Shown: positions 20,165-28,962 of the stretch, in pieces
Layout: each line of letters starts with the position of its first letter
Numbering within the stretch: position 1 is the first letter of the stretch
NCBI RefSeq assembly: GCF_014534685.1
Contig: NZ_JACVVX010000010.1
Span: 1 to 64,000, forward strand
Length of the DNA: 64,000 nucleotides
Source: Oryzicola mucosus
Lineage (GTDB): Bacteria > Pseudomonadota > Alphaproteobacteria > Rhizobiales > Rhizobiaceae
Direction of reading: 5' to 3'
Translations under genes and position numbers: made by a program
The notes under the pieces: model-generated
Databases searched by the model: none
Seen by the model: only the letters and a program-made list of their open reading frames with translations
Told to the model about the DNA's origin: nothing

Positions 20165-21082
20165 TCAGGAGACCCTGATGCGAGGGTCGGCCGCCGCATA
20201 GACGAGGTCGACGAGGATGTTGAGCAGGATGACAGCGATGCCGACGACAAAGACGCCGGCCTGGATCACCGCGAAGTCGCGGTTGTAGACGGCATCGACC
20301 AGAACCTTGCCGATGCCGGGCCAGGCGAACACGGCGGACACGATCACTGCCCCGTTGACCATGCCGCCCGCGCGGTCGCCCGCCACCGTGATGATCGGCA
20401 GAGCGGCATTGCGCAGCGCATGCCGGAACGCCAGCCGCCGCCAGGAATAGCCGCGCGCCCGGGCGTTCTGCACATAGCCGGCATTGAGCGTTTCCAGCAT
20501 GGCGCCGCGCACCACCTGGGTGATGACGCCGACCGGATGCAGCATGACGGTGGCGACCGGCAGCACCCAGGACGACAGCCCCCCCTGCCCCGAGGTCGGC
20601 AGCAGGCCCAGGCTGACCGAAAAAACCAGCACGCAGACAAGCGCGAACCAGAAATCCGGAATGCTCGCGGTGAACAACGAAAACAGCGTGATACCCCGGT
20701 CGAGCGTGCTGTTGGGACTAAGTGCGGCGAAGGTTCCGAGCGGAATCGCGAGCAGAAGCGTGAGCCCCATGGCGATGGCCGCCAGAAGGATGGTCTGCGG
20801 CATGGCCGATAAAACCGCCGTCGCCGCCGGCCGCTGCTGGGCTATCGACTGGCCGAAATCCAGCCGCAGCGCATTAGCGACGAAATCCACGAACTGGGAG
20901 ACCAGCGGCTTGTCGAGGCCGTTCTGGCGATTGAATGCCTCGACCATGGCATCGGTCGCATCGACGGGAAGGTAGAGGGAAGCGGGACTTCCCGTCAGCC
21001 TTGCGAGAAAGAAGACGATGACCATCACTCCCGTCAGGGCGATCAGACTCGTCGTCAGCCTCACGCTCAAGAACTTTAACAT
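20165..21082 (-). CDS. Opp/Dpp-type ABC transporter permease (DppB-like), second system
   Basis: A 305-residue DppB-type permease starting at ATG 21082, which has CAGG about seven bases upstream; a TTG at 21097 is the alternative. The N-terminal helix (SLIALTGVMVIVFFLARLTG), the NGLDKPLVSQFVDFV segment and EAA loop GYSWRRLAFRHALRNAAL are typical. It is slightly shorter than the DppB protein of the first operon. Confidence 0.88.
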   Translation of the reverse strand: MLKFLSVRLTTSLIALTGVMVIVFFLARLTGSPASLYLPVDATDAMVEAFNRQNGLDKPLVSQFVDFVANALRLDFGQSIAQQRPAATAVLSAMPQTILLAAIAMGLTLLLAIPLGTFAALSPNSTLDRGITLFSLFTASIPDFWFALVCVLVFSVSLGLLPTSGQGGLSSWVLPVATVMLHPVGVITQVVRGAMLETLNAGYVQNARARGYSWRRLAFRHALRNAALPIITVAGDRAGGMVNGAVIVSAVFAWPGIGKVLVDAVYNRDFAVIQAGVFVVGIAVILLNILVDLVYAAADPRIRVS

Positions 21083-21115
21083 GGCGACCTGCGGCAAGCT
21101 TGCGGAAATGGCGGC

Positions 21116-22633
21116 TTACTTCTTCTTCACGTCCGCCAGATGCAGTTCGATGTCGGTGAAGCCGTTGGCCTCGTAGGATACCTTGTCGGAGGTCAGGAGC
21201 CGGCTCTGCAATGCCGCGACCGGGATAATGATCTCCTCGCCATACGCCGCCTTCGCAATGTCGCGATAGGCTGCCGTCCGTTCGTCGCCGACAAGGGTTG
21301 CGGCCTTCGCCAGCTTCTCATCCAGCGCAGTATCGTTGGCCATGCTGAGCCGTCCACCGCTGCTGAAGTAGTTCGGGAAGGACAGCGAAGCGTCGCCCGA
21401 GATGTTGTCATGGGTGACAGTCAACAGGTTCGCCGGCTGCTCAAGCGAATCCGGCTTGCGGGCCCATGGGCTCCAGGCCGCGGAGTCGACCGGCTTGAGG
21501 TTAACTTTCAAACCGGCTTCCTGCAGCATCTGCTGGATCGCCTGCGAGACTTCGTTGATGCCGGAGAACAGATCGCTGCGGGCGATGAGTTCGATCGGCG
21601 TATCGACGGCCACGCCCGCCGCCTTGGCTTCGGCAATCAGCGCCTTCGCCCTATCGAGATCGTAGGCAGTGCCGGCGAAATCCGGAATGTTGCCGTTGAT
21701 CAACGGGCTCACCAGCTGCTGGGCCGGTACGCCCGAATGGTCCATCAGAACCTCGGTCAGTGTGTCCTTATCGATGGCCGCGTTGACCGCTTGGCGGACG
21801 CGCAGATCGTCTAGCGGCGGCTTGCGCAGCATTGGCCGCAGGAAGAAGACGCTGTTGGTGGCATATTCCTGAGCGTTGGGAAGCCCCTCGGCCTCATGGA
21901 AAGGAATGTCGATGGCTATATCGGCTTCGCCAGCCTTGATCATGCTGGCGCGGATCGTCGGTTCGGAACGCCAGACATATTTGGCTTCGGCAAAATCCGG
22001 CGCGCCGTCCCAATAGGTTTCGTTGGCGGCGAGCGTGATGGACTGGCCAATGTCGCGGCCGGCGAATTTGAATGGCCCGGTGCCGATCGGCGTATCGGTT
22101 TTCGCCGCCGGCGGCGTCGCAGGCGACGGCAGGTCGATATAGGCGATGCGCGCCGGCAGGATGGGATCGGCATCCTCGGTGACGATCTTCACCACCATGT
22201 CGCTTTCGATGGAAGCGGTGGTCTTGGTCTTAAACAGCGATAAGGTCTGGCAGACCAGATCCGCGTTCATCGAGCGATTGATGCCGAAGGCAACAGCCTC
22301 GGCGTTCAGCGACGCGCCATCGTGGAACTTCACGTCTGGCCGCAGCGTGAACAGCCAGGTTTTGTCGTCGACGCGCTTCCATTCGGTTGCCAGCAAGGGC
22401 TCGACCTGACCGGTCTTTGGGTCGAGTCGGGTCAAACCCTCCACGACATTGCCGCGCAGCACGCGCGCATTGGCGTTGGTGCTGTCATCGCAGGCGTCGA
22501 CGGAAGTCGGCTCCGAAGGCAGAACCAGCACGATTGAACCCTCGGCAGCGAGGGCGGCTCCTCCCACCACCGTCATGGCAGCGGACAGCATGAGCGTCTT
22601 GAGCGCGGGGACGCGCTTCACATAATTTGTCAC
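21116..22633 (-). CDS. ABC transporter substrate-binding protein, family 5, second system
   Basis: A 505-residue SBP_bac_5 protein beginning at a GTG (22633) with GGAGG eight bases upstream. A signal peptide runs to about residue 28 (LMLSAAMTVVGGAALAA). Conserved parts include PSEPTSVDACDDS, EWKRVDDKTWLFTLRPDVKF and TPIGTGPFKF. It is the first gene of the operon ending at 14224 and supplies cargo to the DppBC-like permeases. It is not obviously a close copy of the 8136-9740 protein, so the two importers probably take different ligands. Confidence 0.87.
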   Translation of the reverse strand: MTNYVKRVPALKTLMLSAAMTVVGGAALAAEGSIVLVLPSEPTSVDACDDSTNANARVLRGNVVEGLTRLDPKTGQVEPLLATEWKRVDDKTWLFTLRPDVKFHDGASLNAEAVAFGINRSMNADLVCQTLSLFKTKTTASIESDMVVKIVTEDADPILPARIAYIDLPSPATPPAAKTDTPIGTGPFKFAGRDIGQSITLAANETYWDGAPDFAEAKYVWRSEPTIRASMIKAGEADIAIDIPFHEAEGLPNAQEYATNSVFFLRPMLRKPPLDDLRVRQAVNAAIDKDTLTEVLMDHSGVPAQQLVSPLINGNIPDFAGTAYDLDRAKALIAEAKAAGVAVDTPIELIARSDLFSGINEVSQAIQQMLQEAGLKVNLKPVDSAAWSPWARKPDSLEQPANLLTVTHDNISGDASLSFPNYFSSGGRLSMANDTALDEKLAKAATLVGDERTAAYRDIAKAAYGEEIIIPVAALQSRLLTSDKVSYEANGFTDIELHLADVKKK

Positions 22634-23055
22634 TAAGTTTTCCTCCCGAATTCTCAGCCGCCGCTGCGTCAGAATTAGCTGTCGCTGGCAGTCCGGAAAC
22701 TTATACACCGCCAGCATCAAACGTCAATATTCATATTATCAATCATTCAATATGTGTTTTTAGATAATATATGTTGGATGGCATATCTGATGAGGCCCAC
22801 TCCCGCATGCTGCCGCAGCAGTTCGAAACAACGTCGTACCTGATGACCACTTGAGCTGTCGTCGACGGTGAGCGGAGACCCCCCATCGCAAGCACTGCTA
22901 CTTCCCCCTCCAACACTCGATGTGCAGCGCGGCTTCAGGAGAGAGCTGTCTTGCTCCTTTTTTGTCATGGACAAGGTCGAGCTTCAGCGGGAGAAGATGA
23001 GCGGAAAACGCTGCTTTCGATTGTCGCGATGCCGCGTTCGCGATAGACTTCGACC
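22634..23055. promoter_or_regulatory. Divergent regulatory region of the second ABC/enolase operon
   Basis: This 422-base spacer separates the minus-strand operon from the divergent FadR-type regulator. Its operon-proximal half is strikingly AT-rich (about 22720-22775) and holds an inverted repeat ATATTATC (22733-22740) / GATAATAT (22763-22770) with a 22-base spacer, a candidate operator or promoter element. The regulator-proximal part has ordinary GC content and no convincing ORF or promoter. Confidence 0.4.
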
Positions 23056-23811
23056 ATGCAGAACTCCACGCTTAAGCCCGCGCGCAAGGAACGTCTGGCC
23101 GACACGGTCTATGGCCAGATACTCGATGAAATCACCGCCGGCAGATTTACTTCAGGAGATAAGCTGCCCTCCGAAGCCGAACTCTCGCACAGTTTCGCGG
23201 TATCGCGTCCGGTAGTGCGTGAAGCCCTTCTGCGCCTGACGACGGACGGGTTGATTCAGTCCCGGCGCGGCATCGGCACGTTCGTCTCGACCCGTCCGTC
23301 GAGCCGCCTGACAGAACTGGCCAAAACGTCCGAGTTGTCCAGTTATCTCCGCTCGTTCGAACCGAGAATCGTGCTGGAGGTCGAAGCCGCCCGGCTCGCG
23401 GCCCAACGGCGGACCCGCGCCGACCTCGACCGGGCGCATGCGGCCATCGAGGCCCTGCGGGTGGCAATTGCCTCCGGCCAGCGCGGACAGGAACAGGATA
23501 TCGAGTTTCACGATGCGGTGGCGCGGGCGGCAGGCAACGAGTATTTTTGTGATCTGCTCAACGACCTCAGGCAACCGGTGACCGAAACGATGAATATCGG
23601 GCTTGAGTTGGCCCGAGAACGCTCGCCAGGCCGTCGCTTGCGCATCATCGAGGAGCATACCCGAATTCTCGACGCCATCGCCGCCGAAGACAGCGACGCA
23701 GCGGCAAGCTACATGAAATATCACCTCATGCAGGCGAGAGCCGCGGTTCTCGACGCGCGACATCTGGAAAACAGCCAGGCACTGGACATAGCTCCACGCG
23801 CGAGGGGGTAG
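23056..23811 (+). CDS. GntR-family (FadR subfamily) transcriptional regulator, second
   Basis: A 251-residue regulator with a winged helix-turn-helix (residues about 12-80, with LPSEAELSHSFAVSRPVVRE and GIGTFVS) and an FCD domain (about 95-225; HDAVARAAGN and the later HTRILDAI and YMKYH histidines fit the metal/ligand site). It lies divergent to the second ABC/enolase operon and convergent with the ABC/aldolase operon, so it most likely controls the former. The effector is probably an acid-sugar intermediate. This is inferred from position. Confidence 0.87.
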   Translation: MQNSTLKPARKERLADTVYGQILDEITAGRFTSGDKLPSEAELSHSFAVSRPVVREALLRLTTDGLIQSRRGIGTFVSTRPSSRLTELAKTSELSSYLRSFEPRIVLEVEAARLAAQRRTRADLDRAHAAIEALRVAIASGQRGQEQDIEFHDAVARAAGNEYFCDLLNDLRQPVTETMNIGLELARERSPGRRLRIIEEHTRILDAIAAEDSDAAASYMKYHLMQARAAVLDARHLENSQALDIAPRARG

Positions 23812-23873
23812 AAGCACGCGCTCGGCTCAACGAGCTCCGCATGCCTCAAGCCAGCAACGCGGACAACGCAAAA

Positions 23874-24635
23874 TCAATTCAAGATTTGTGCGAGAAATTC
23901 TCTTGCCCGTTCGGTTTCCGGCCTGGCGAAAAATGCTTCGGGAGCGCCGGATTCGACGATGCTTCCCCGGTCCATGAAAATAACCCGATCGGCAACCTGA
24001 CGGGCGAAATTCATTTCGTGGGTCACGCAGATCATGGTGGAGCCCTCCTTGGCCAGTTCCACCATTGTGTCGAGAACTTCGCGCACCATCTCGGGGTCGA
24101 GCGCCGAGGTCGGCTCGTCGAAAAGCATCAGTTCCGGGCTCATCGACAGAGCGCGGGCGATTGCCACGCGCTGCTGCTGCCCGCCGGAAAGTTGCGCCGG
24201 ATATTTGTCGGCCTGTTCGGGAATATGGACGCGCGCCAGGAAGCGCTCCGCCGTCGCCCGCGCCTGATCGCGCGACATTCCCCTCACCTTCATCGGCGCT
24301 ATCATGCAGTTTTCGATGACGGTCATGTGCGGAAACAGATTGAAGTTCTGGAACACCATGCCTGTCTTGCGGCGGACGGCATCGACGGATTGTCTGCTGT
24401 CGTTCACCTCGACGCCGCACACCGTGAGCTTTCCGGATTGATGGCGCTCAAGCGCGTTGAGACAGCGTATCAGCGTCGATTTGCCTGAACCGGAAGGTCC
24501 GCAGACAACGATGGTCTCGCCCTTCTCGACGTTGAGATCAATGTGGTCGAGCGCCTGAAACCCACCGTAATATTTGCAGACCTGGCTGGCCCGCACCACC
24601 GAAATACCCGCGGCCGTGCGTTCAATCGAGCTCAT
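23874..24635 (-). CDS. Polar amino acid-type ABC transporter ATP-binding protein (GlnQ/HisP-like)
   Basis: A 253-residue ATPase with Walker [11 protein letters not shown]-loop [16 protein letters not shown], signature [15 protein letters not shown] and Walker [16 protein letters not shown]. This is the compact GlnQ/HisP architecture. It belongs with the two HisMQ-type permeases (26562-27881) and the SBP_bac_3 protein (25741-26535), although a class II aldolase gene is inserted between them. It is the last gene of the operon that starts with a PfkB kinase. Confidence 0.9.
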   Translation of the reverse strand: MSSIERTAAGISVVRASQVCKYYGGFQALDHIDLNVEKGETIVVCGPSGSGKSTLIRCLNALERHQSGKLTVCGVEVNDSRQSVDAVRRKTGMVFQNFNLFPHMTVIENCMIAPMKVRGMSRDQARATAERFLARVHIPEQADKYPAQLSGGQQQRVAIARALSMSPELMLFDEPTSALDPEMVREVLDTMVELAKEGSTMICVTHEMNFARQVADRVIFMDRGSIVESGAPEAFFARPETERAREFLAQILN

Positions 24636-24662
24636 ATGCTGTCTCCGTTTTAGCCGAACGCC

Positions 24663-25685
24663 TCAAACGATCTTGGGGTCGAGTTCGCCCGAAGCGTACC
24701 GCTTGGCCATATCGGCCATAGGAATGACCTTGATCTTTGCCGCGTTGCCGGCCGTGCCGAACTCTTCGAGCCGCTGCCTGCACAGTTTGGTAATTGCATC
24801 CATGCCCGGCTTCATCATGTTACGGATGTCGAATTCCTTGGGGTCTTCATGCATCACCCGGCGTATCTGGCCGATCAGCGCCATGCGGTTGTCGGTGTCG
24901 ATATTCACCTTGCGCACGCCGTGTTTGATACCGCGCTGGATTTCCTCGATCGGTACGCCCCATGTCTGCTTGATATCGGCACCGTATTTGTTCATCACAT
25001 CCTGCAGTTCCTGCGGCACGGAAGACGATCCGTGCATCACAAGATGCGTTTCGGGCAGCCGGCGGTGGATTTCCTCCAGTCGGTCCATGGCGAGCACGTC
25101 GCCGTCGGGCTTACGGCTGAACTTGTAGGCGCCGTGCGAGGTGCCCATGGCGATGGCCAGCGCGTCGACCTTGGTGGCCTTGACGAATTCGACAGCCTGG
25201 TCGGGATCGGTCAGCATGCGCTCGTCATTGCGGGACTCGAGCTTGCCCAGCACGCCGATTTCGCCTTCCACCGATGCGCCCATCCAATGCGCCATGCGCG
25301 ATACGGTCGAGGTGACATCAACATTGTAATCGTAGTCCGACGGCATCTTCGCATCGGCCAAAAGCGAGCCGTCCATCATCACCGAGGTGAATTTGTGCTG
25401 CAAGGCCGTGGCACAGGTGGCTTCGCTGTTGCCATGGTCCTGGTGTACCACCATTGGAATGTGCGGGTACATCGTCTCCAGTGCGGCGAACAGGTGTTCG
25501 ATCATGACGTCACCGGCATAGCCGCGCGCCTTGGTGCCGACCTGCAGGATCACGGGCGCGTCAACGGCCTCCGCGGCGGTCATGACGGCGAGCATCTGCT
25601 CCATGTTGGTGACGCTGAAAGCTGGTACGCCATATTGGTGCTCGGCGGCATGGTCGAGAAGCTGGCGAAGAGTGATGCGGGACAT
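24663..25685 (-). CDS. Class II fructose-bisphosphate aldolase (FBA/CbbA type)
   Basis: A 340-residue zinc-dependent aldolase of the long (type B) class II branch, with ITLRQLLDHAAEHQYGVPAF, the metal-site VVHQDHGN, GTSHGAYKF, MHGSSSVP and VRKVNIDTDNR. It cleaves ketose 1,6-bisphosphates to dihydroxyacetone phosphate and an aldehyde. The ATG at 25685 is preferred to an upstream non-conserved start. It is embedded in an ABC importer operon with a PfkB kinase and a second, class I-type aldolase, so a dedicated catabolic role is more likely than housekeeping glycolysis. The sugar is unknown. Confidence 0.88.
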   Translation of the reverse strand: MSRITLRQLLDHAAEHQYGVPAFSVTNMEQMLAVMTAAEAVDAPVILQVGTKARGYAGDVMIEHLFAALETMYPHIPMVVHQDHGNSEATCATALQHKFTSVMMDGSLLADAKMPSDYDYNVDVTSTVSRMAHWMGASVEGEIGVLGKLESRNDERMLTDPDQAVEFVKATKVDALAIAMGTSHGAYKFSRKPDGDVLAMDRLEEIHRRLPETHLVMHGSSSVPQELQDVMNKYGADIKQTWGVPIEEIQRGIKHGVRKVNIDTDNRMALIGQIRRVMHEDPKEFDIRNMMKPGMDAITKLCRQRLEEFGTAGNAAKIKVIPMADMAKRYASGELDPKIV

Positions 25686-25740
25686 GATCGGACCTTTATG
25701 GTGAGTAAGGCCCCGCAACCGATGCGAGGCCTGGACGACA

Positions 25741-26535
25741 TTAGAAGCGCGGCAATTCCTTGTTGACGACGCCGAGCCATTCTTTCTGCGCAGCCTGCAG
25801 TTCGCCGGAATTCCACAGCAGCATGATTTCGGTGTTCAGCCACTGACGGAGATCGAAATCGCCGCGGCGAACACCGATGCCCATGGGAGACTGGCGGACT
25901 GCAAACTTGCGCTGGAATTGGTCGGTCTGCGCGTTGATGGCGTTGGCTGCCGCGACACCCGAAACGATGGCATCGACTTGTCCGGAGAACAACGCCTGAT
26001 TGGTTGCGGCATCGTCGTCGAAGCGCTGGATATTGGTGCCTTCGACGGCTTTCTCGGTAATGATGGTGTCGTTGGTGGTGGAGCGGGTGACGCCCACGCG
26101 CTTGCCAACGAGATCCTGCAGCGATGCAATCTGGGTGCCCGCAGGGGCGATGACCATCTGCTCGTCGACATAGATCGAGTTGGTGTACATGATCGCCTTG
26201 GCACGTTCAGCCGTAATGCCGAGCGAGGACACGACGATATCGACCTTGTTGCTGGTCAGGTTGGGAATGCGTGCCTGCGACACCTGGTCGACGATCTCGA
26301 GTTGCACGCCCAGATCGCGCGCGATCAGGTTGGCCACCGCGACATCGAAGCCGGACGGCTTCATGCTGGCATCGGTCATGCCGTAAGGCGGTGTGGATAG
26401 CGAGATGCCAACGACGATCTTGCCGCGCTGGATGATCGTATCCAATGTGCTTCCGGCCTGCTGGGCCATCGCCGCGGACGATATGAGCAGCGTGGCGGCG
26501 GCACCCACCACAAGACCTCTAACGAATCTAAGCAT
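25741..26535 (-). CDS. Polar amino acid-type ABC transporter substrate-binding protein (SBP_bac_3)
   Basis: A 264-residue periplasmic protein with a signal peptide (residues 1-24, ending SAAMAQ). The family-3 binding fold shows GKIVVGISLSTPPYG, KPSGFDVAVANLIARDLGV, NKVDIVVSSLGITAERAK and a hinge region GKRVGVTRSTTND. Family 3 usually binds amino acids or opines, though a few bind amino-sugar conjugates. Being co-transcribed with sugar-phosphate enzymes points to a ligand combining both features or to an unusual polyol/sugar acid. Confidence 0.87.
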   Translation of the reverse strand: MLRFVRGLVVGAAATLLISSAAMAQQAGSTLDTIIQRGKIVVGISLSTPPYGMTDASMKPSGFDVAVANLIARDLGVQLEIVDQVSQARIPNLTSNKVDIVVSSLGITAERAKAIMYTNSIYVDEQMVIAPAGTQIASLQDLVGKRVGVTRSTTNDTIITEKAVEGTNIQRFDDDAATNQALFSGQVDAIVSGVAAANAINAQTDQFQRKFAVRQSPMGIGVRRGDFDLRQWLNTEIMLLWNSGELQAAQKEWLGVVNKELPRF

Positions 26536-26561
26536 TGGTATTCTCCTCCGTTGAAAATGGT

Positions 26562-27206
26562 TCAGACGTTCAAGCGCTTTTCCAGCCGGCGGCTGAACAG
26601 CGTGATGGGAAAGCAGACGAGGAAATAGAACAGCGCGGCTGTCAGATAGACCTCGAGCGGCTTGAAGGTGGCGTTGCTGACGATCTGTGCGGTGCGCGTG
26701 AGCTCGACGATGCCGACTACGGATGCAAGCGACGTATTCTTGATGAGCTGCACGAAGAAGCCGACCGTCGGCGGCGTTGCGATGCGGATCGCCTGCGGAA
26801 TGATGATGTAACGCATGGCGGCGACCCGGCTGAGGCCCAACGCATGCGCGCCCTCATGCTGGCCGCCGGGGACGGACTGAATCGCCCCACGCCAGATGTC
26901 GCCCAGGAAGGCGGCCGCATAGAAGGAAAACGCCACCGCGATGGCGACCAGCGGCTGCACGGCAAAGCCGACATAGCTCGCGCCGAAATAGGCGATGAAC
27001 AAAGTGACCAGCAGCGGCGTGCCTTGCACGACGAAGATGTAGAACTGTGCGATGCGGCTCAGAATCGCATTCGAGGAAACGCGCATCAGCGTCAGCACCG
27101 AACCGGCGATCGAACCACCCACAAGCGCAATCAGCGCGAGCGTCACCGTCCAGCCGAGGCCGGTGAGCATGAACTGGACATGAGCGAGGCTGTATTGCTG
27201 GAACAT
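26562..27206 (-). CDS. Polar amino acid-type ABC transporter permease (HisM-like)
   Basis: A 214-residue five-helix permease of the His/Glu/Gln/Arg family, with VVQGTPLLVTLFIAYFG and the EAA loop GAHALGLSRVAAMRYIIIPQ. The ATG at 27206 is chosen, with GAGG about nine bases upstream. It begins three bases after the partner permease stop and forms a heterodimer with it. Confidence 0.9.
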   Translation of the reverse strand: MFQQYSLAHVQFMLTGLGWTVTLALIALVGGSIAGSVLTLMRVSSNAILSRIAQFYIFVVQGTPLLVTLFIAYFGASYVGFAVQPLVAIAVAFSFYAAAFLGDIWRGAIQSVPGGQHEGAHALGLSRVAAMRYIIIPQAIRIATPPTVGFFVQLIKNTSLASVVGIVELTRTAQIVSNATFKPLEVYLTAALFYFLVCFPITLFSRRLEKRLNV

Positions 27207-27209
27207 CAC

Positions 27210-27881
27210 TCAGCGCCTCAGGAACTTGAAGGGAAAAAGGACGCGCTCCAGCACCGTCATGGAGCCCTTGAGGATAGCGACGAGAGCGACATAGATCACC
27301 GCGATGACGAGGTAGATTTCCATGTTGCGCAGGGTAAGACCCTGGATGTCGTTGCCCGTACCTGTCAGTTCCGGCACCGAGATAGCGGACACCACGCTCG
27401 ACGACAAAAGCAGCAGGATGAATTGCGCGACCAGCGACGGAAATACCGAAGCAACGGCCGGTTTGAGCACGATGTGGCGGAAGATCGTCAGCGGCGACAT
27501 GCCGAGCGCGCGCCCGGCTTCGATCTGCCCTTTGGCGATACCCTGGATGCCGGCGCGGATGATTTCGCTGCAGTAGGCGCCGCCATAGATCGACATAGCG
27601 ACAATGGCAGCCGTGATCGGCTCGAGTCGAAGGCCAAGCGCCGGCAGGCCGAAATAAATCAGGAAAACCTGTACGATGAAGGGGGTATTCCTGATGACCT
27701 CGACATAGGCAAGCACCGGAAGCCGCACCACACGGCGTTCGTTCAGCGAAAGGGTCGCCGCCACCACTGCGATGACGAGCGCAATCACCATCGCGGCGAC
27801 CGAAATCTGCGCGGTCAGCACGAGTCCGTTCAGCAGCAGGTCGCTGCGGGAAAGGACACCGGTGAAATCGAGATAGTTCAA
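27210..27881 (-). CDS. Polar amino acid-type ABC transporter permease (HisQ-like)
   Basis: A 223-residue permease starting at a TTG (27881) with GGAGAG eight bases upstream; no ATG fits the conserved N-terminus NYLDFTGVLSRSDLLLNG. Family signatures are VEVIRNTPFIVQVFLIYFGL and the EAA loop EAGRALGMSPLTIFRHIVLK. It follows the LacD-like aldolase gene by 34 bases. Confidence 0.88.
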   Translation of the reverse strand: MNYLDFTGVLSRSDLLLNGLVLTAQISVAAMVIALVIAVVAATLSLNERRVVRLPVLAYVEVIRNTPFIVQVFLIYFGLPALGLRLEPITAAIVAMSIYGGAYCSEIIRAGIQGIAKGQIEAGRALGMSPLTIFRHIVLKPAVASVFPSLVAQFILLLLSSSVVSAISVPELTGTGNDIQGLTLRNMEIYLVIAVIYVALVAILKGSMTVLERVLFPFKFLRR

Positions 27882-27915
27882 AGGAACAACTCTCCGGCTT
27901 GAACGAATGGAGGGA

Positions 27916-28962
27916 TCATCCGAACGCTCGCGGTTGCGCGAACTGCGCATAGTGGGACGCGAAATCTTCGCCTGACGGGGACATCGCGACGTCGCCCTGC
28001 CAGCACACATGATCCATCCATGGCGTGGCGAACCGGTCGGTCAACGCATTGAGCTTGTCCATGATAGCCGGAGCACTCTCGGCCAGGGCGTGTTCCATCG
28101 CCGACATATCCGGAAAGTTGGAAAATGCTTGCGACCAGATCGCACGACCTGCGAGATATCCATTGGCGCCCGACCTGAAGGCGTAAGTGAGAAGCCGCAG
28201 GAAATCCTCCGGCGTCGATCCGGCGCTTAACAACACCCAAGGACGGTCGATGCCGTTCGCCATCTTGTCGAACCGCGCCTGAACCTGTGCTGCGTGCGGC
28301 CCGTCCGGATCGGGCACATCAGTCGTTTCCGTCGGCGGCTCGAGCTTGTAGACGTCGACGCCGTCAGGGTTCATCACATCGGGATCGGCAAGCGACTGCA
28401 GAACCAGTTCGACCCGGCGCGCGGAAAACCCCTCGGCGGTCTCGTCCGGGAAGGGATAGACCAGAAACTCAAGGACGAAGGGGATGTCTTGGTCGCGGCA
28501 GGCTTGCTTGATGCTTTCGAGATAGGCGAGCTGATGCTCCTTGACGTCTTGGCTGACATCGCAGCGGAACCAAAGATTGACCTTCACGCCGTCTCCGCCG
28601 ACCTTGCGGATTACGGCGGGATTCCAGCCGGGAATATTCTGCGACTTGCGCCCCGTGGGCGTCACTTCCCAGGTCGCCCATTCGGTGGCCACCAAAAGGC
28701 CCTTGCGCGGTGAAATCCCTTCCACCGCCGCGGCATATCCAAGCGGCGGATCGATCAGCACAGCTGAGGCCTTGGAGGCGAGATATTTGCCCAGCATCCG
28801 CTTGACGGCGGCAACATCGGAATAAGGTGCGTGGTCGAGCTTCAAAGCCGCTTTGATTGGGTTGACGATCGGCCCGGTCTGGTCCATCGCCAGCATCTTG
28901 AAGCGGCCGGCATCGTCGGCAAGGCGACGCAATCCCCACAACTTTCCAGGGGTGATGTTCAT
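27916..28962 (-). CDS. LacD-like class I aldolase (tagatose-1,6-bisphosphate aldolase family)
   Basis: A 348-residue protein related to LacD and to the aldolase domain fused to IolC-type kinases. Visible landmarks are MLAMDQTG near residue 24, SAVLIDPPLGYAA, the Schiff-base lysine in GDGVKVNLWF, and IPFVLEFLVYPF. It should cleave a phosphorylated ketose or deoxy-keto sugar via a lysine imine. It is a little longer than LacD (about 325). It overlaps the PfkB kinase gene by four bases, so kinase and aldolase probably act in sequence. Sulfofructose-phosphate aldolase (YihT) belongs to the same family, but its pathway partners are absent. Confidence 0.78.
   Translation of the reverse strand: MNITPGKLWGLRRLADDAGRFKMLAMDQTGPIVNPIKAALKLDHAPYSDVAAVKRMLGKYLASKASAVLIDPPLGYAAAVEGISPRKGLLVATEWATWEVTPTGRKSQNIPGWNPAVIRKVGGDGVKVNLWFRCDVSQDVKEHQLAYLESIKQACRDQDIPFVLEFLVYPFPDETAEGFSARRVELVLQSLADPDVMNPDGVDVYKLEPPTETTDVPDPDGPHAAQVQARFDKMANGIDRPWVLLSAGSTPEDFLRLLTYAFRSGANGYLAGRAIWSQAFSNFPDMSAMEHALAESAPAIMDKLNALTDRFATPWMDHVCWQGDVAMSPSGEDFASHYAQFAQPRAFG

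Noticed and set aside
22747-22974. 75-codon minus-strand frame in the second divergent promoter region
   Set aside because: Serine-rich, no ribosome-binding site, and it covers the AT-rich promoter area.
23811-23874. GCTCG/CGAGC hairpin between convergent genes as a terminator
   Set aside because: The stem is only five pairs with no T-tract on either strand.
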